The notes: generated by a model from the sequence alone, not told the origin. 64,000 nt of DNA from an uncultured Lachnospiraceae bacterium (GCA_947626745.1 CANQTF010000012.1:1-64000); one strand, 5' to 3'; positions 42,341 through 52,005 are shown, numbered from the stretch's first letter. A program made the numbers and translations.

Positions 42341-44716
42341 CTATCTCGCTTCCTGCTTGATCTTCATGGTCAGGCCGATGCGCTTTTTCACAAGATCCAC
42401 GGTGAGCACCTGCACGTCCACCACATCGCCGACGCTGACCGCTTCTAACGGATGCCTGATATACCTGTCCGTGATCTGGGAGATATGCACCAGACCGTCC
42501 TGATGTACGCCGATATCCACAAACGCGCCGAAGTCTATGACGTTGCGCACCGTCCCCTTCAGGATCATGCCGGGTTTCAGATCCTTCATGTCAAGCACAT
42601 CGCTCCGAAGGATCGGCGCGGGCATGTCGTCGCGCGGATCGCGCCCGGGCTTCTCCAGCTCCGTCAGGATATCCGTCAGCGTGATCTCGCCGATGCCCAG
42701 CTCCTGTGCCATTTTTTTCTTGTCCTTGATCTTCTTCTCCAGACTGCCGGCCGTCATCTCCGGCTTGTCCGACGCGCCTTTAGAAGAACCGACATTTATG
42801 TCATTATCATATTCCGGTGTCATGCCGCCCATAGCCGCCGCAAGCGCTTTTCCCATAGCGGTGTCGGTGTTGCGGATCACGATCTTCTGCTGCTGTCTTT
42901 TTTTCTCTTTCACGGGCTTCTCTTTGGCGCCCGCCGCCTTCCGCGCGGCGGCCTTTTGCTGCGCTTCCTTAACGTCCTTCATCGTCAGCCCCATTTTGTC
43001 GAGCAGCTTCATAGCCGCCTCATAGGATTCCGGATGTACGCTCGTGGCGTCTAACGGATTGTCTCCGTCCGTGATACGCAGGAAACCGGCGCACTGCTCG
43101 TATGCTTTCGGCCCTAACTTCGCCACCTTGAGAAGCTGCGCCCGATCCGTAAATCTGCCGTTCTTCTCGCGGTAGTCCACGATATTTCTGGCGATCACCT
43201 TCGTCACGCCGGAGACATACGCCAGCAGCGAAGCGGAAGCGGTATTCAAATCCACGCCCACCTTGTTCACGCTGTCCTCCACAACGCCGTTCAGCGCCTC
43301 ACTCAATTTCTTTTGATCCATATCGTGCTGATACTGTCCGACGCCGATAGATCTCGGATCGATCTTCACAAGCTCCGCCAGCGGGTCTTGCAGCCGCCGC
43401 GCGATCGACGCCGCGCTCCTCTGCCCTACGTCAAAGTTGGGGAACTCCTCCGTCGCCAGCTTGCTCGCGGAATACACCGATGCCCCCGCCTCATTGACGA
43501 TGACATACTGCACGGGCGTGTCCAGTTCTTTCAGGAGCTCCACGATAACCTGCTCGGACTCTCTGGAGGCCGTTCCGTTCCCCACGGAGATGAGGGACAC
43601 ATTGTATTTTTTGATCAGCTTTTTCAGCTCCGCCTTTGCTTCCGCCACCTTGTTTTGGGGCGCTGTGGGATAGATCACCTTCGTGTCGAGCACCTTGCCC
43701 GTCTCATCCACCACGGCCAGCTTGCAGCCTGTGCGAAAAGCCGGATCCCAGCCGAGGACGACCCTGCCCGTGATAGGCGGCTGCATGAGAAGCTGTTCCA
43801 GGTTTTTGCCGAAAACCGTGATCGCGCCGTCCTCCGCCTTCTCCGTCAGCTCGTTACGGATCTCCCGCTCGATCGCGGGCGCGATCAGCCTGTCATAGCT
43901 GTCGGCGATCACCTCTTCCAAGATCGGAGTTGTGACAGGATTGTCATTTATGATCACCTTCTTGCGAAGGTACTGCAGGATGCGCTCCGTCGGCGCTTCG
44001 ATCTTCACCACAAGATATTTCTCATTCTCACCGCGGTTGATTGCGAGCGTTCTGTGTCCCGCGACCTTTTTGACAGGTTCTTCATACTGATAATACATCT
44101 CATAGACGCTCTGCGCTTTTTCGTCCTTGGCAGCGCTCACCAGTCTGCCCTCTTCCGTGGTGATATTTCTGATATAGATACGGTAGTCCGCCTCATCGGA
44201 GATCATCTCCGCGATGATATCCTTCGCGCCCTGCAAAGCCTCCGCCGCAGTCCTGACGGCCTTCGCCTCATCCGCGTCCTCACGGATATATTTGGCCGCC
44301 TCATTCTCGATCGGCTCTGTCGTCTCCTGCGCCAGAATAAACTGCGCCAGACCGTCCAGCCCTTTTTCTTTTGCCACGCTCGCCCTCGTCTTCCGCTTCG
44401 GGCGATAGGGCCGGTACAGATCCTCCACGACCACCATCGTCTCCGCAGCCACGATACGCTCCCGCAGCTCGTCGGTCAGCTTGCCCTGTTCCTCGATGCT
44501 CTTCAGCACCTGCTCCTTCTTCTCTTCCAAATTGCGCAGATAGGTCAGGCGCTCGTCCAGAGCCCGCAGCACCTCATCGTTCAGGGAGCCCGTCATTTCC
44601 TTTCTGTATCTGGCGATAAAAGGGATCGTGTTCCCCTCGTCGATCAGCTTCACGGCAGCTTCCACCTGCCATTTTTCCACCTGCAGCTCTTCCTTCAATT
44701 TCTGTATGATATCCAT
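42341..44716 (-). CDS. tex: Transcription accessory protein Tex
   Basis: The 791-aa protein has the Tex layout: N-terminal helical region, YqgF-like domain (VVLGWDPAFRTGCKLAVVD), a helix-hairpin-helix pair (VGVDLNTASASLLAYVSGV), and a C-terminal S1 RNA-binding domain (GMILKGTVRNVIDFGAFVDIGVHQDGLVH). A Lys/Ala-rich insertion of about 100 residues precedes the S1 domain, making it longer than most Tex proteins (720-770 aa). Housekeeping nucleic-acid-binding protein of the cytoplasm. Confidence 0.95.
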   Translation of the reverse strand: MDIIQKLKEELQVEKWQVEAAVKLIDEGNTIPFIARYRKEMTGSLNDEVLRALDERLTYLRNLEEKKEQVLKSIEEQGKLTDELRERIVAAETMVVVEDLYRPYRPKRKTRASVAKEKGLDGLAQFILAQETTEPIENEAAKYIREDADEAKAVRTAAEALQGAKDIIAEMISDEADYRIYIRNITTEEGRLVSAAKDEKAQSVYEMYYQYEEPVKKVAGHRTLAINRGENEKYLVVKIEAPTERILQYLRKKVIINDNPVTTPILEEVIADSYDRLIAPAIEREIRNELTEKAEDGAITVFGKNLEQLLMQPPITGRVVLGWDPAFRTGCKLAVVDETGKVLDTKVIYPTAPQNKVAEAKAELKKLIKKYNVSLISVGNGTASRESEQVIVELLKELDTPVQYVIVNEAGASVYSASKLATEEFPNFDVGQRSAASIARRLQDPLAELVKIDPRSIGVGQYQHDMDQKKLSEALNGVVEDSVNKVGVDLNTASASLLAYVSGVTKVIARNIVDYREKNGRFTDRAQLLKVAKLGPKAYEQCAGFLRITDGDNPLDATSVHPESYEAAMKLLDKMGLTMKDVKEAQQKAAARKAAGAKEKPVKEKKRQQQKIVIRNTDTAMGKALAAAMGGMTPEYDNDINVGSSKGASDKPEMTAGSLEKKIKDKKKMAQELGIGEITLTDILTELEKPGRDPRDDMPAPILRSDVLDMKDLKPGMILKGTVRNVIDFGAFVDIGVHQDGLVHISQITDRYIRHPLEAVSVGDVVDVQVLTVDLVKKRIGLTMKIKQEAR

Positions 44717-44741
44717 AGCTTCCTCCGTCTTATCAGAAGAA

Positions 44742-44769
44742 GAGTGACCTGCCGTTTAACAGATCACTC
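44742..44769. terminator. Terminator-like hairpin between response regulator and tex
   Basis: GAGTGACCTG (44742-44751) and CAGATCACTC (44760-44769) form a 10-bp stem with one G-U pair; T-rich bases follow on both sides. It probably ends the kinase-regulator transcript. Confidence 0.55.
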
Positions 44770-44780
44770 CTGTTTTCTCC

Positions 44781-45173
44781 TTATCCCCACAGGGAGTCAC
44801 TCAATATCTTCTCTATCTTTTCCAACAGCACACGTTCCACGATCGGCTTCACCGCGTAATCCTTCGCCCCGTAAGAAAAGGCCTTCATCACGGCGTCCTT
44901 GTCGCTGTTGGACGTCAGGAAAATGACCGGCGGCACATTGGTATCCGCATACAGCTTCTTGATCTGCAGCAGAAGCTGATAGCCGTTGATCTCCGGCATC
45001 TCCACATCCAGAATGATCAGATCCGGTCTGTCGGGCTGCTTTTGGTTCAGATATTCCAGCGCCCGGCTTCCTTTGGAGAACGGCATAACTTCATAGTTCT
45101 TTCCCAATAGATTCATCAGCATCTTCAAAACGATTGAACTGTCGTCCACTGCCATGATCAGCTTTTTGTTCAT
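44781..45173 (-). CDS. Single-domain response regulator
   Basis: The 130-aa CheY-like receiver has the acidic pair in MAVDDSS, phospho-acceptor Asp in LIILDVEMPEING, the Thr/Ser in FLTSNSD and Lys in AVKPI. It has no output domain, so it probably relays phosphate with the Hpt domain of the hybrid kinase just upstream. Confidence 0.92.
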   Translation of the reverse strand: MNKKLIMAVDDSSIVLKMLMNLLGKNYEVMPFSKGSRALEYLNQKQPDRPDLIILDVEMPEINGYQLLLQIKKLYADTNVPPVIFLTSNSDKDAVMKAFSYGAKDYAVKPIVERVLLEKIEKILSDSLWG

Positions 45174-45237
45174 CTTTCTCTTCCTCCCTGCTTCTCACAT
45201 CATATTTTTGAGACAGGCGTTTGCGAAACGCCGCCTT

Positions 45238-48200
45238 TTATGAGCCGCTCAATATTTCAATGGCCTTGTCTTCGTCAAACTCTTCCTCTATGGCAAGCAG
45301 CGCGTCCCGCAGCTTCTCATGCATCGCCGGCTCCAGCGGTTTTTCCAGCCAAGACTTGAGCCGCTCCGTCGCCTGGGGCGTCTGGAATTCGTCTAACAGC
45401 TTCCTGATCGCTTCCAGTTCTTCCGCCGGCACATCCACCGTCTCACCGCCGCTCACCGCGGCATATTTCTCCGGCGCGTCTTCCCGATACTCATGGTAGA
45501 AGACGTCAAAGCTGCGTCTGCATTTTTCCCATTCCTCCGCCAGTTCTTCCCAGTGCTCCTTTGCGTACGCAAGCTGGCCTCCCTTTCCTGCCTTTTCATG
45601 CAAAAAGGCGATATCCGCCAGCCGATCCGCGCCCAGCGTACGGGCGTTGCCCTTGAGAGCGTGGGCCTGTATCCCGTAATCGGCCATATTTTCGGCCTCC
45701 AAAAATCCCTTCAGGTTCTGTTCCTGCTGCTCTTTCCCCTTCAAAAACATCTCCATCAGATCCAGATAAACGTCTCTGTTTCCTCCGGCGTAGGAAAGAC
45801 CCTGCCGGATGGAAATGCCCTCTTTCAGATACCGCTCTTCCTGCTCCTCTGTGACGGCTCCGTCGCCGCCTTCTCCTTCCGGCCCCTCTTTCTCCTCTTC
45901 CGCGACCGTCTCTCCGACGTCTTCTCCGCACCGGATCAGTTCCTCCGGCAGGTATTCACGGACCATCTTTTCCAGAAGCTCTCCCTCAATGGGCTTTGAC
46001 AGGAAATTCTCAAACCCTTCCTGCAGATACATTTCCTTCGCGCCCACGATAGCGTTGGCGGTCAGCACGATGACCGGCGTATCCTTGTTGGGAGAATCGG
46101 CATCCTTGCGCATCTCGTGTAACGTCTGGATACCGTCCATCTCCGGCATCATATGATCCATAAAGATAATATGATACTTTTCTTTCTGCACCAGCGCAAG
46201 GCACGCCCGGCCGGAATCCGCCGTGTCGATCTGCACCTTCGTCCGTTTCAAGAGAGCCTGGAACACAGCCAGATTCATGGCGTTGTCGTCCACCACCAGC
46301 ACCTTGGCCTCCGGCGCTTCAAAGATCTGCTTTTGGGTATCGACCTCCGTTCGGTGCTTCTTCTGTATCTCCTCAAAGCTCCCGACCGGCGTCTCCTCCA
46401 CGATCGTCTGGGGAATCGTTACGGTAAAGGTGGAACCCTCCCCGTAAACGCTGTCCACCTGCATTTTTCCTTCCATCAGATTCAGCAGCGACATGGTAAT
46501 GTTCATTCCCAGACCGGTGCCTTCTATCCTGCGGTTCTTCTCCGCATCCAGACGCTTAAACTCCTCAAACAGCTTCCCGATATCCTCCTTGCGGATACCG
46601 ATGCCCGTATCCTTCACGGACACGGTCAGCGCCAGCTTTTTGTCCGATACTTTCTCGTAGGATACCTTCATCTTCACACTGCCCTGAGGCGTGTACTTTA
46701 CGGCGTTCGTCAGCAGATTGGTTATGATCTGTTTGATCCGCAGATCGTCGCCGTAGAGTCCGGCCGGCATTTCCGGCTCCACCTCAAACGTGATGGCAAG
46801 CCCCTTTTCCTGCGCCCGCAGACAGATCACGTTCCACAGATCCAGCACCAGCTCGCCCAAATCATATTCCACCGGCACGATCTCCATTTTGCCCGACTCG
46901 ATCTTGGACATATCCAGAATATCATTGATCAGAAACAGCAGCGTCTTTCCCGAGCTCTGGATGTTTTCCGCATAGGTGAGAAGCTGGCTGTCGTTGCATT
47001 CCCGCAGGATCATCTCGTTCATGCCCAGCACCGCGTTGATGGGCGTACGGATCTCATGGGACATGTTCGAGAGGAACAGGGATTTGGCCTGTTCGGCCCG
47101 GATAGCGGAAGCCGCCATTTCCCGCAAGTCGTCGTTGGCCTTCTGCTGCCACTGGATCATCCTGTTCATAACCAGATTGATCCCCACGATGCACACGCCG
47201 AACAGGACAAAGAAAAGCACCGTATGTTCCAGAACATTGCCGTAGATGCTCCACCAGTTCTTCACCACGAACAGCCGGAAACCGGAGACATTTTCCTCCA
47301 GAGAGGAGCCCACCTTCAGTTTGCCGTCGAAATCCGTAAAGGTCACCATGCCGTCTTCACTGTAGAACTTGTCGTAAACAAGATCATGAATGTTGACGGG
47401 ATTGTCGTCGGAAAATTCATAGGCGGAATTGGGATGGTCGATGATCAGCCCGTTTTTGTCCACCAGAAAGGCGTAGCCCTGCTCCGAATAACTCTCGCCC
47501 AGAATATTCGTCAGCACATCCAGATAAAAGTCGATCGCAAACACCCCGTAAAACTCTCCCTGTTCCGACTGCACCACCTTGGAAAAGGTAATGCAGTATT
47601 CGCCGGTACGGGCGTCATAATAAGGCTCCGTGATATTGAAATCCTCCGCCGTCAAAGCGCCGGTGTACCACACCCGCTCTTCCTCCACATAGTCTTCCTC
47701 CGGCACCCAGCCGTTGTTCATCACCATCGGATGCCCGTGCGCGAACTGCGGATTGGCGATATAGGTGGCGGAAATCTTCGGATAATGCTTGGTGATATCA
47801 TCCAGAAATTTTACCATGCCCTCATAGCTGTCCAGCAGCTCCGGTTTCGCCACCACCACGTTTTCAAACATATCCAGAATACTTTTCTGCTCCAGGATCC
47901 AGTCGCCCACCGCATAATTGTATTTCAGGACCTCATCTTCCATCTTGATGCGGCTCTCGTTGATGTTCATCCGGGCGCAGATCACAATGGTCGCAAGCAT
48001 GGCGATCACCAGAATGACCGTGATGCCGGCCTGGAACTTCCGCTGATTCGCGGCCGTGATATCGTTCTGCTGCCCCTCTTCTTTCCCTGTCTGCCGCCTC
48101 TCGTCTCTTTGCCGTTTCTTCTCCTCCTGCAGACTCTGTTTCTTCTGCCGCAGCCCCGGCAGTACAAAATAAACCGCAGCTGCCACCGCGATCAGGAATA

Positions 48201-49086
48201 CGGTGAGCAGGACGCCGCGCAAGAGCAGCATGTAGCTGTCCTGATACAGCTCTCGGCTGCTGACGCTGCACATCAGATACCAGCCGTTCTCCGTTTTGCT
48301 GCAAAAGATAGTGCTGGGGCCGTTCTTGCTGCTCTTTAACGATATATTTGCCTCATCGGAAGCGACGGCCCGCAAAAACGCATCCCGGTATTCGGGCAGC
48401 ACGACGGAGAGCTTCTTCCCCACCATAGCGGGATCGGAATAGCCGACGATCACTTCGTTGGAATCCACGATCAGCGCCTCGCCGTATCCGTCGCCGGCAA
48501 GCTCCTTCACAAATTCCTGAATCTCCGATACGCTGTAATCCATGGCGGCGATGGTCACGCCGTCGCTCAGTACCTTTCCCACGGTATAGCACATATTATC
48601 CGTAAACGCATCGTCATAGGCGGGGGAAAAATAGACCTCTCCCTTGGGCGTCGCCTGCAGACCCCGGTACCAGGCCCGATCCTGCAGCACATAGTCAGGC
48701 GGCGTCATCATGCCGGATATCCATACCTCGCCGTCCACCACGCAGAACACGTTCAGGCACAGCCCGCCGGAGGAATCGTATTCCAATTCCTTCTGCTGCG
48801 TCAGAAAATGCCGGATCTCTTCCTCGCCGGCGCCCTCCTGCATCAGAGCCTCCAGATCTGTGCCCAGCCGTTCCAGCACGTTCTCCGAGCGGGTCAGCGA
48901 TCTTTGATAATTGGCCGCAATATTCTGCACCCGCATCCTGCCGATCTGTTCCGCCTGTTCAGAGGCAATGCGGTATGTCAGCACCATATTCAACAGTAAG
49001 ATGCCCGCCGCAAGCGCAGCCGCCGTCACCACAAATTTCCGGCCGTTCAGTCTGTTTGCCCGTTTCTTCTGCTTATCCATTCCCAA
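45238..49086 (-). CDS. Large hybrid histidine kinase with two Cache sensor regions
   Basis: The 1282-aa protein contains, in order: TM, a first dCache-like extracellular domain (about 40-290), TM, a charged linker, TM (about 358-380), a second Cache-like domain (about 385-610, with YISATYIA, DARTGEYCITFSKVV), TM (about 620-640), HisKA with NMSHEIRTPINAVLG (His near 675), HATPase (GIGIRKEDIGKLFEEF, GTGLGMN), REC domain (VLVVDDNAMN near 930, phospho-site IFMDHMMPEMDG) and Hpt (HALKGNARTLG near 1143). The repeat of the sensor half suggests fusion of two kinase sensor modules. Cache domains usually bind small ligands such as amino acids. Confidence 0.92.
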   Translation of the reverse strand: MGMDKQKKRANRLNGRKFVVTAAALAAGILLLNMVLTYRIASEQAEQIGRMRVQNIAANYQRSLTRSENVLERLGTDLEALMQEGAGEEEIRHFLTQQKELEYDSSGGLCLNVFCVVDGEVWISGMMTPPDYVLQDRAWYRGLQATPKGEVYFSPAYDDAFTDNMCYTVGKVLSDGVTIAAMDYSVSEIQEFVKELAGDGYGEALIVDSNEVIVGYSDPAMVGKKLSVVLPEYRDAFLRAVASDEANISLKSSKNGPSTIFCSKTENGWYLMCSVSSRELYQDSYMLLLRGVLLTVFLIAVAAAVYFVLPGLRQKKQSLQEEKKRQRDERRQTGKEEGQQNDITAANQRKFQAGITVILVIAMLATIVICARMNINESRIKMEDEVLKYNYAVGDWILEQKSILDMFENVVVAKPELLDSYEGMVKFLDDITKHYPKISATYIANPQFAHGHPMVMNNGWVPEEDYVEEERVWYTGALTAEDFNITEPYYDARTGEYCITFSKVVQSEQGEFYGVFAIDFYLDVLTNILGESYSEQGYAFLVDKNGLIIDHPNSAYEFSDDNPVNIHDLVYDKFYSEDGMVTFTDFDGKLKVGSSLEENVSGFRLFVVKNWWSIYGNVLEHTVLFFVLFGVCIVGINLVMNRMIQWQQKANDDLREMAASAIRAEQAKSLFLSNMSHEIRTPINAVLGMNEMILRECNDSQLLTYAENIQSSGKTLLFLINDILDMSKIESGKMEIVPVEYDLGELVLDLWNVICLRAQEKGLAITFEVEPEMPAGLYGDDLRIKQIITNLLTNAVKYTPQGSVKMKVSYEKVSDKKLALTVSVKDTGIGIRKEDIGKLFEEFKRLDAEKNRRIEGTGLGMNITMSLLNLMEGKMQVDSVYGEGSTFTVTIPQTIVEETPVGSFEEIQKKHRTEVDTQKQIFEAPEAKVLVVDDNAMNLAVFQALLKRTKVQIDTADSGRACLALVQKEKYHIIFMDHMMPEMDGIQTLHEMRKDADSPNKDTPVIVLTANAIVGAKEMYLQEGFENFLSKPIEGELLEKMVREYLPEELIRCGEDVGETVAEEEKEGPEGEGGDGAVTEEQEERYLKEGISIRQGLSYAGGNRDVYLDLMEMFLKGKEQQEQNLKGFLEAENMADYGIQAHALKGNARTLGADRLADIAFLHEKAGKGGQLAYAKEHWEELAEEWEKCRRSFDVFYHEYREDAPEKYAAVSGGETVDVPAEELEAIRKLLDEFQTPQATERLKSWLEKPLEPAMHEKLRDALLAIEEEFDEDKAIEILSGS

Positions 49087-49167
49087 TGTCCTTTACCGTC
49101 TCTCTTCGCTTTCTCTCAGCCGGTCTCCTTTGCCCCGGTCATGCCGAAAAGCATTTTTCGCCGCCTC

Positions 49168-49560
49168 TTATGCCTGATCCGTCTGCTGACGAGTCTGTTC
49201 CAAGGTATGCCTTACCCGCTGCAGCAAAACTTCCGGCACAAAAGGCTTTCTGATAAAATCCACGGCGCCGGCCTGCAGACCCTTTTCCTCCGTCTCACCG
49301 TCGTCGTCCGCCGTCAGAAAAATCACGGGAATATCTGCGGTGGCGCTGTCGGCCCGAATGGCGGCGATGGTCTCAAATCCGTCCATTCCGGGCATATGTA
49401 CATCCAACAGTATCAGATCCGGACGATTAAACTTCAAAAATTTAACGGCCGACTCCCCCGATTTCACACAGCTTACCCGCATGCCTTCCTCTCCCAGAAT
49501 GCGGTTTGCCATCGCCAGATTCGCCGCATTGTCATCCACAACCAAAATCCAAATATCCAC
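49168..49560 (-). CDS. Single-domain response regulator
   Basis: The 129-aa receiver has ILVVDDNAANL, phospho-Asp in LILLDVHMPGMDG, FLTADDD and RKPFVPEVL. A GTG start at 49560 is preferred over the ATG at 49590 because AGGGGG precedes it. It is the first gene of the operon regulator-kinase-regulator and may be the phosphate source or sink for the hybrid kinase. Confidence 0.88.
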   Translation of the reverse strand: MDIWILVVDDNAANLAMANRILGEEGMRVSCVKSGESAVKFLKFNRPDLILLDVHMPGMDGFETIAAIRADSATADIPVIFLTADDDGETEEKGLQAGAVDFIRKPFVPEVLLQRVRHTLEQTRQQTDQA

Positions 49561-49623
49561 TTGCTTCCCCCTTGGTCTTCTTTCTATCATTTGATAAACC
49601 GTAACTTGATAAAAACCGAAGCT

Positions 49624-49653
49624 ATTATAACATATGAAAAATATGCTTGTCCA
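49624..49653 (-). promoter_or_regulatory. Promoter of the regulator-kinase operon
   Basis: On the minus strand -35 TGGACA (49648-49653), 18-base spacer, -10 TATAAT (49624-49629), about 65 bases before the GTG start. Confidence 0.65.
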
Positions 49654-49752
49654 TGTTTATTCGCATATCGATCGTATTTTGCGCCGGATCACCTGCATTT
49701 TTTGTGTGCCGCCATGTGCAGAATGCGATCGGGCAGACGAAGATCCCTAAAT

Positions 49753-49792
49753 GATGCAACTTTGATGCAGTTATGATACAACTTTGATGCAA
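49753..49792 (+). promoter_or_regulatory. Direct repeats upstream of a lipoprotein gene
   Basis: GATGCAACTTTGATGCAG (49753-49770) and GATACAACTTTGATGCAA (49775-49792) are near-identical 18-base repeats with a 22-base period. A TATGAT at 49801-49806 without a good -35 lies just downstream, so they may be activator sites for the lipoprotein-LysM operon. Confidence 0.5.
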
Positions 49793-49838
49793 TCGTGGTG
49801 TATGATTTTTATAAAATCCGCCAAGGAGGACCCTGCCC

Positions 49839-50780
49839 ATGCATACGAACGAAAAACGGCATGCCCGTAAGAAACACCGGGCGCCCCTGCGCATTATCCT
49901 GCTCTCCGCCGCAGCTGCACTGTGTGTCTGCGGCTGCTCCCCAAAGGGCTGCGAGAATTACACGGTACAGATGAAACAGCACTTCGTGGAGTACTCCGAC
50001 GAGTACGACTACTGGGACGTGCTCACGGTGGAATATCCGCAGCTTACGGATACGGAGGCCGCATGGGCGGACACGGTAAACACACGGCTCTACGACACGG
50101 CCATGGACAGAGTAAACTACTGGCATCTGTCGCCGAACGAAGAGGTACAGGCATTTCAGCGAGAGCGCTTTTCTATCTTCTGCAGCGACGTGTCCTGCAG
50201 CGTTCCTTTTCACAGCCAATACCTGCTCAGCGCAGATTACCGCGAGCTCTACTCGGCGGGCAATCCCCTCTGGTATACCAGTCAGACCGAACGGACGCTG
50301 AATCTCGACCTTACCACGGGCGAGGTATACGAGCTGGCTGACATCCTCCGTATCGACGAGGCATTTATACAGCTGTGGTGCAGGGCCGCGGGGACAAAAT
50401 ACGGCGATGCCTTCGAGGGTACGAAAGCGGAGACGGCGCTCTTTCTCTCTTGGTTTTTGAACGAAGATGAAGAGACCAAAGAGCTGTACGACTTGCACAC
50501 CTTCTTCTATCCCACCGGACAGGACAGCTTCGTGATCGGGTTTGCCTATGACCCAAAACCTGCCGCCGTCAGCGCTGCCGCGACGGGACCGCAGGACGAT
50601 ACCTACTGTGTGGAGCTTGCAGCCGCCGCCCTCACACCGTTCCGGACAGATTCGCCGTTTTGGGACAAGTATGACGATTCGGAGGAGACAGGCCAAATCG
50701 CGGCATGCGAAAACAAACAGGAAAACCTTTGGCTGGGGAAAGGAGCGAGTGTATGGGATTACTGGGACGAACAACGTTAG
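49839..50780 (+). CDS. Secreted lipoprotein, DUF3298/RsiV-like
   Basis: The 313-aa protein starts behind AAGGAGG with a lipoprotein signal: basic N-terminus, hydrophobic core and VCGCSP (lipid Cys near residue 33). The extracellular domain (YPQLTD at residue 66; NLDLTTGEVYELADIL; ALFLSW) has the pattern of DUF4163/DUF3298 proteins such as RsiV, which bind lysozyme in Bacillus; similarity is only by eye. A LysM gene overlaps its end, indicating an envelope role. Confidence 0.72.
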   Translation: MHTNEKRHARKKHRAPLRIILLSAAAALCVCGCSPKGCENYTVQMKQHFVEYSDEYDYWDVLTVEYPQLTDTEAAWADTVNTRLYDTAMDRVNYWHLSPNEEVQAFQRERFSIFCSDVSCSVPFHSQYLLSADYRELYSAGNPLWYTSQTERTLNLDLTTGEVYELADILRIDEAFIQLWCRAAGTKYGDAFEGTKAETALFLSWFLNEDEETKELYDLHTFFYPTGQDSFVIGFAYDPKPAAVSAAATGPQDDTYCVELAAAALTPFRTDSPFWDKYDDSEETGQIAACENKQENLWLGKGASVWDYWDEQR

Positions 50781-51736
50781 CCGTCTCTGCCGCCACACTT
50801 CTGCTGGCATATCCGTCTGTCACGGCGCTGGCATCGAAAACGGAGCTGATCCGTATAGACGAAGCTGCGCCCTACACGGTACAGCCGGGAGATTCCCTGT
50901 GGACGATCGCAGAAAGGCAGCTCGGGGACGCATACAGGTATCCGGAGCTGGCGGATCTAAACAGCGGCATCATAAGCGATCCCGATCGCATCTACCCCGA
51001 TATGACTCTGCTGCTGCCCGCCGAACGGATCTGGCTCGTCAACAATGAACTGCAGATGCCGATGGGCGATTACAGCTTTGCCGTTCCCTTCGGCATGCAC
51101 GTCTCCTGCCTGAGTCCCAGTCCGGCCAAGTATGCGCCGGACGGCGGCGCCTCCGCCAACTTCACGCTGACGGACACGGACGGGGTGAACTTCATCGCCT
51201 GTCTGGTACAGGACAGGGACGATCGGCTTGCGCAAAGCATTTCGGACTGGGAGTCGTGCTGTCAGACTATCCGCAGCTATGCCGCGGCCGAATACCGGGA
51301 TACGGTGTCGGAGCTTTCCTTTGAGCATTATCGGACGTTGACGGGCGAAGACGTCTGCCTGTTCTCCTATGTCTACCGGCTCGATCTGGCGCAGTACGGG
51401 CATCCCATCGTCATTCCCATCGACGTGTGCATGGGCATCCACCTCACCGATCACATACAGGCGCAGTTTCTGGGCGTCTCGATCGACGCCGACGATATGC
51501 GTTCTCAGGTACGCATCGCCGCCGGCAGCTTCACGGAGCTTGCCGCACCGGACGCGCCCCTCGCCGAAACCGACAATATGGCCATACTGCCCGCCTATTC
51601 TTGGGAAGTCTCCGGCATGTTCGACCCTTTCCCGTGGGTGGCGCAGTTCTACGACGAGACGAGCCGGGAAGCCTTTGACATTCCCGCCGAACAGAGTCTG
51701 CGGGACAGATTCCTGCACAACACCGAAAAGCCGTAA
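50753..51736 (+). CDS. Secreted LysM-domain protein
   Basis: Start at ATG 50753 (AAGGAG upstream), overlapping the lipoprotein gene by 28 bases. The 327-aa protein has a signal peptide (LAVSAATLLLAYPSVTALA), one LysM domain (about 40-90, YTVQPGDSLWTIAERQLG), then a beta-rich domain of about 200 residues (FAVPFGMHVSCLSPSPAKYA) of unknown fold. LysM binds GlcNAc of peptidoglycan. Translationally coupled to the preceding lipoprotein. Confidence 0.85.
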   Translation: MGLLGRTTLAVSAATLLLAYPSVTALASKTELIRIDEAAPYTVQPGDSLWTIAERQLGDAYRYPELADLNSGIISDPDRIYPDMTLLLPAERIWLVNNELQMPMGDYSFAVPFGMHVSCLSPSPAKYAPDGGASANFTLTDTDGVNFIACLVQDRDDRLAQSISDWESCCQTIRSYAAAEYRDTVSELSFEHYRTLTGEDVCLFSYVYRLDLAQYGHPIVIPIDVCMGIHLTDHIQAQFLGVSIDADDMRSQVRIAAGSFTELAAPDAPLAETDNMAILPAYSWEVSGMFDPFPWVAQFYDETSREAFDIPAEQSLRDRFLHNTEKP

Positions 51737-51773
51737 CCGCGCTCGGTCTTTTCGCATAAGCAGAATAAACAGA

Positions 51774-51909
51774 GCAGGGCAGCGCCGGCGTCCTTCTGAC
51801 AGACGCGCTTTCGCTCGACTCCGCACATAACGGCACTAAGTTCGCCATTACCTCACTAAGTGCCGATGTGCTCCAACGGTCTGTCTAAAGGACGCCGGCG
51901 CTGCCCTGC
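51774..51909. repeat. 136-bp foldback element with 21-bp perfect terminal inverted repeats
   Basis: GCAGGGCAGCGCCGGCGTCC plus T at 51774-51794 is exactly complementary to 51889-51909. Inside are further inverted pairs: GACAGAC/GTCTGTC, GCACAT/ATGTGC and CGGCACT/AGTGCCG. The whole element can fold into one long hairpin. No ORF. It lies between two plus-strand genes. It could be a MITE, an integrated small structured RNA or a very strong hairpin; I see no second copy in this window. Confidence 0.7.
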
Positions 51910-52005
51910 CCGATATGCCATAGGCGCAATACGATTAGGTCTGGTATTTTCAGCGGGATGATGCTATAATATTTTTAATAGGCACACAACTTTTTTGAAA
52001 ACGAT

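Noticed and set aside
43313-44926. 537-codon plus-strand ORF opposite tex
   Set aside because: Antisense shadow of a clearly coding gene, with composition typical of a false frame.
46153-48339. 728-codon plus-strand ORF opposite the hybrid kinase
   Set aside because: It is an antisense shadow created by GC-rich third codon positions; no start signal and a His/Arg-rich composition unlike real proteins.
49809-50810. 333-codon minus-strand ORF opposite the lipoprotein
   Set aside because: The plus strand has a ribosome binding site, signal peptide and lipobox; the minus frame has none of these.
51774-51909. Insertion sequence
   Set aside because: It has inverted ends but no transposase and is only 136 bp; a non-autonomous element or RNA structure is more fitting.
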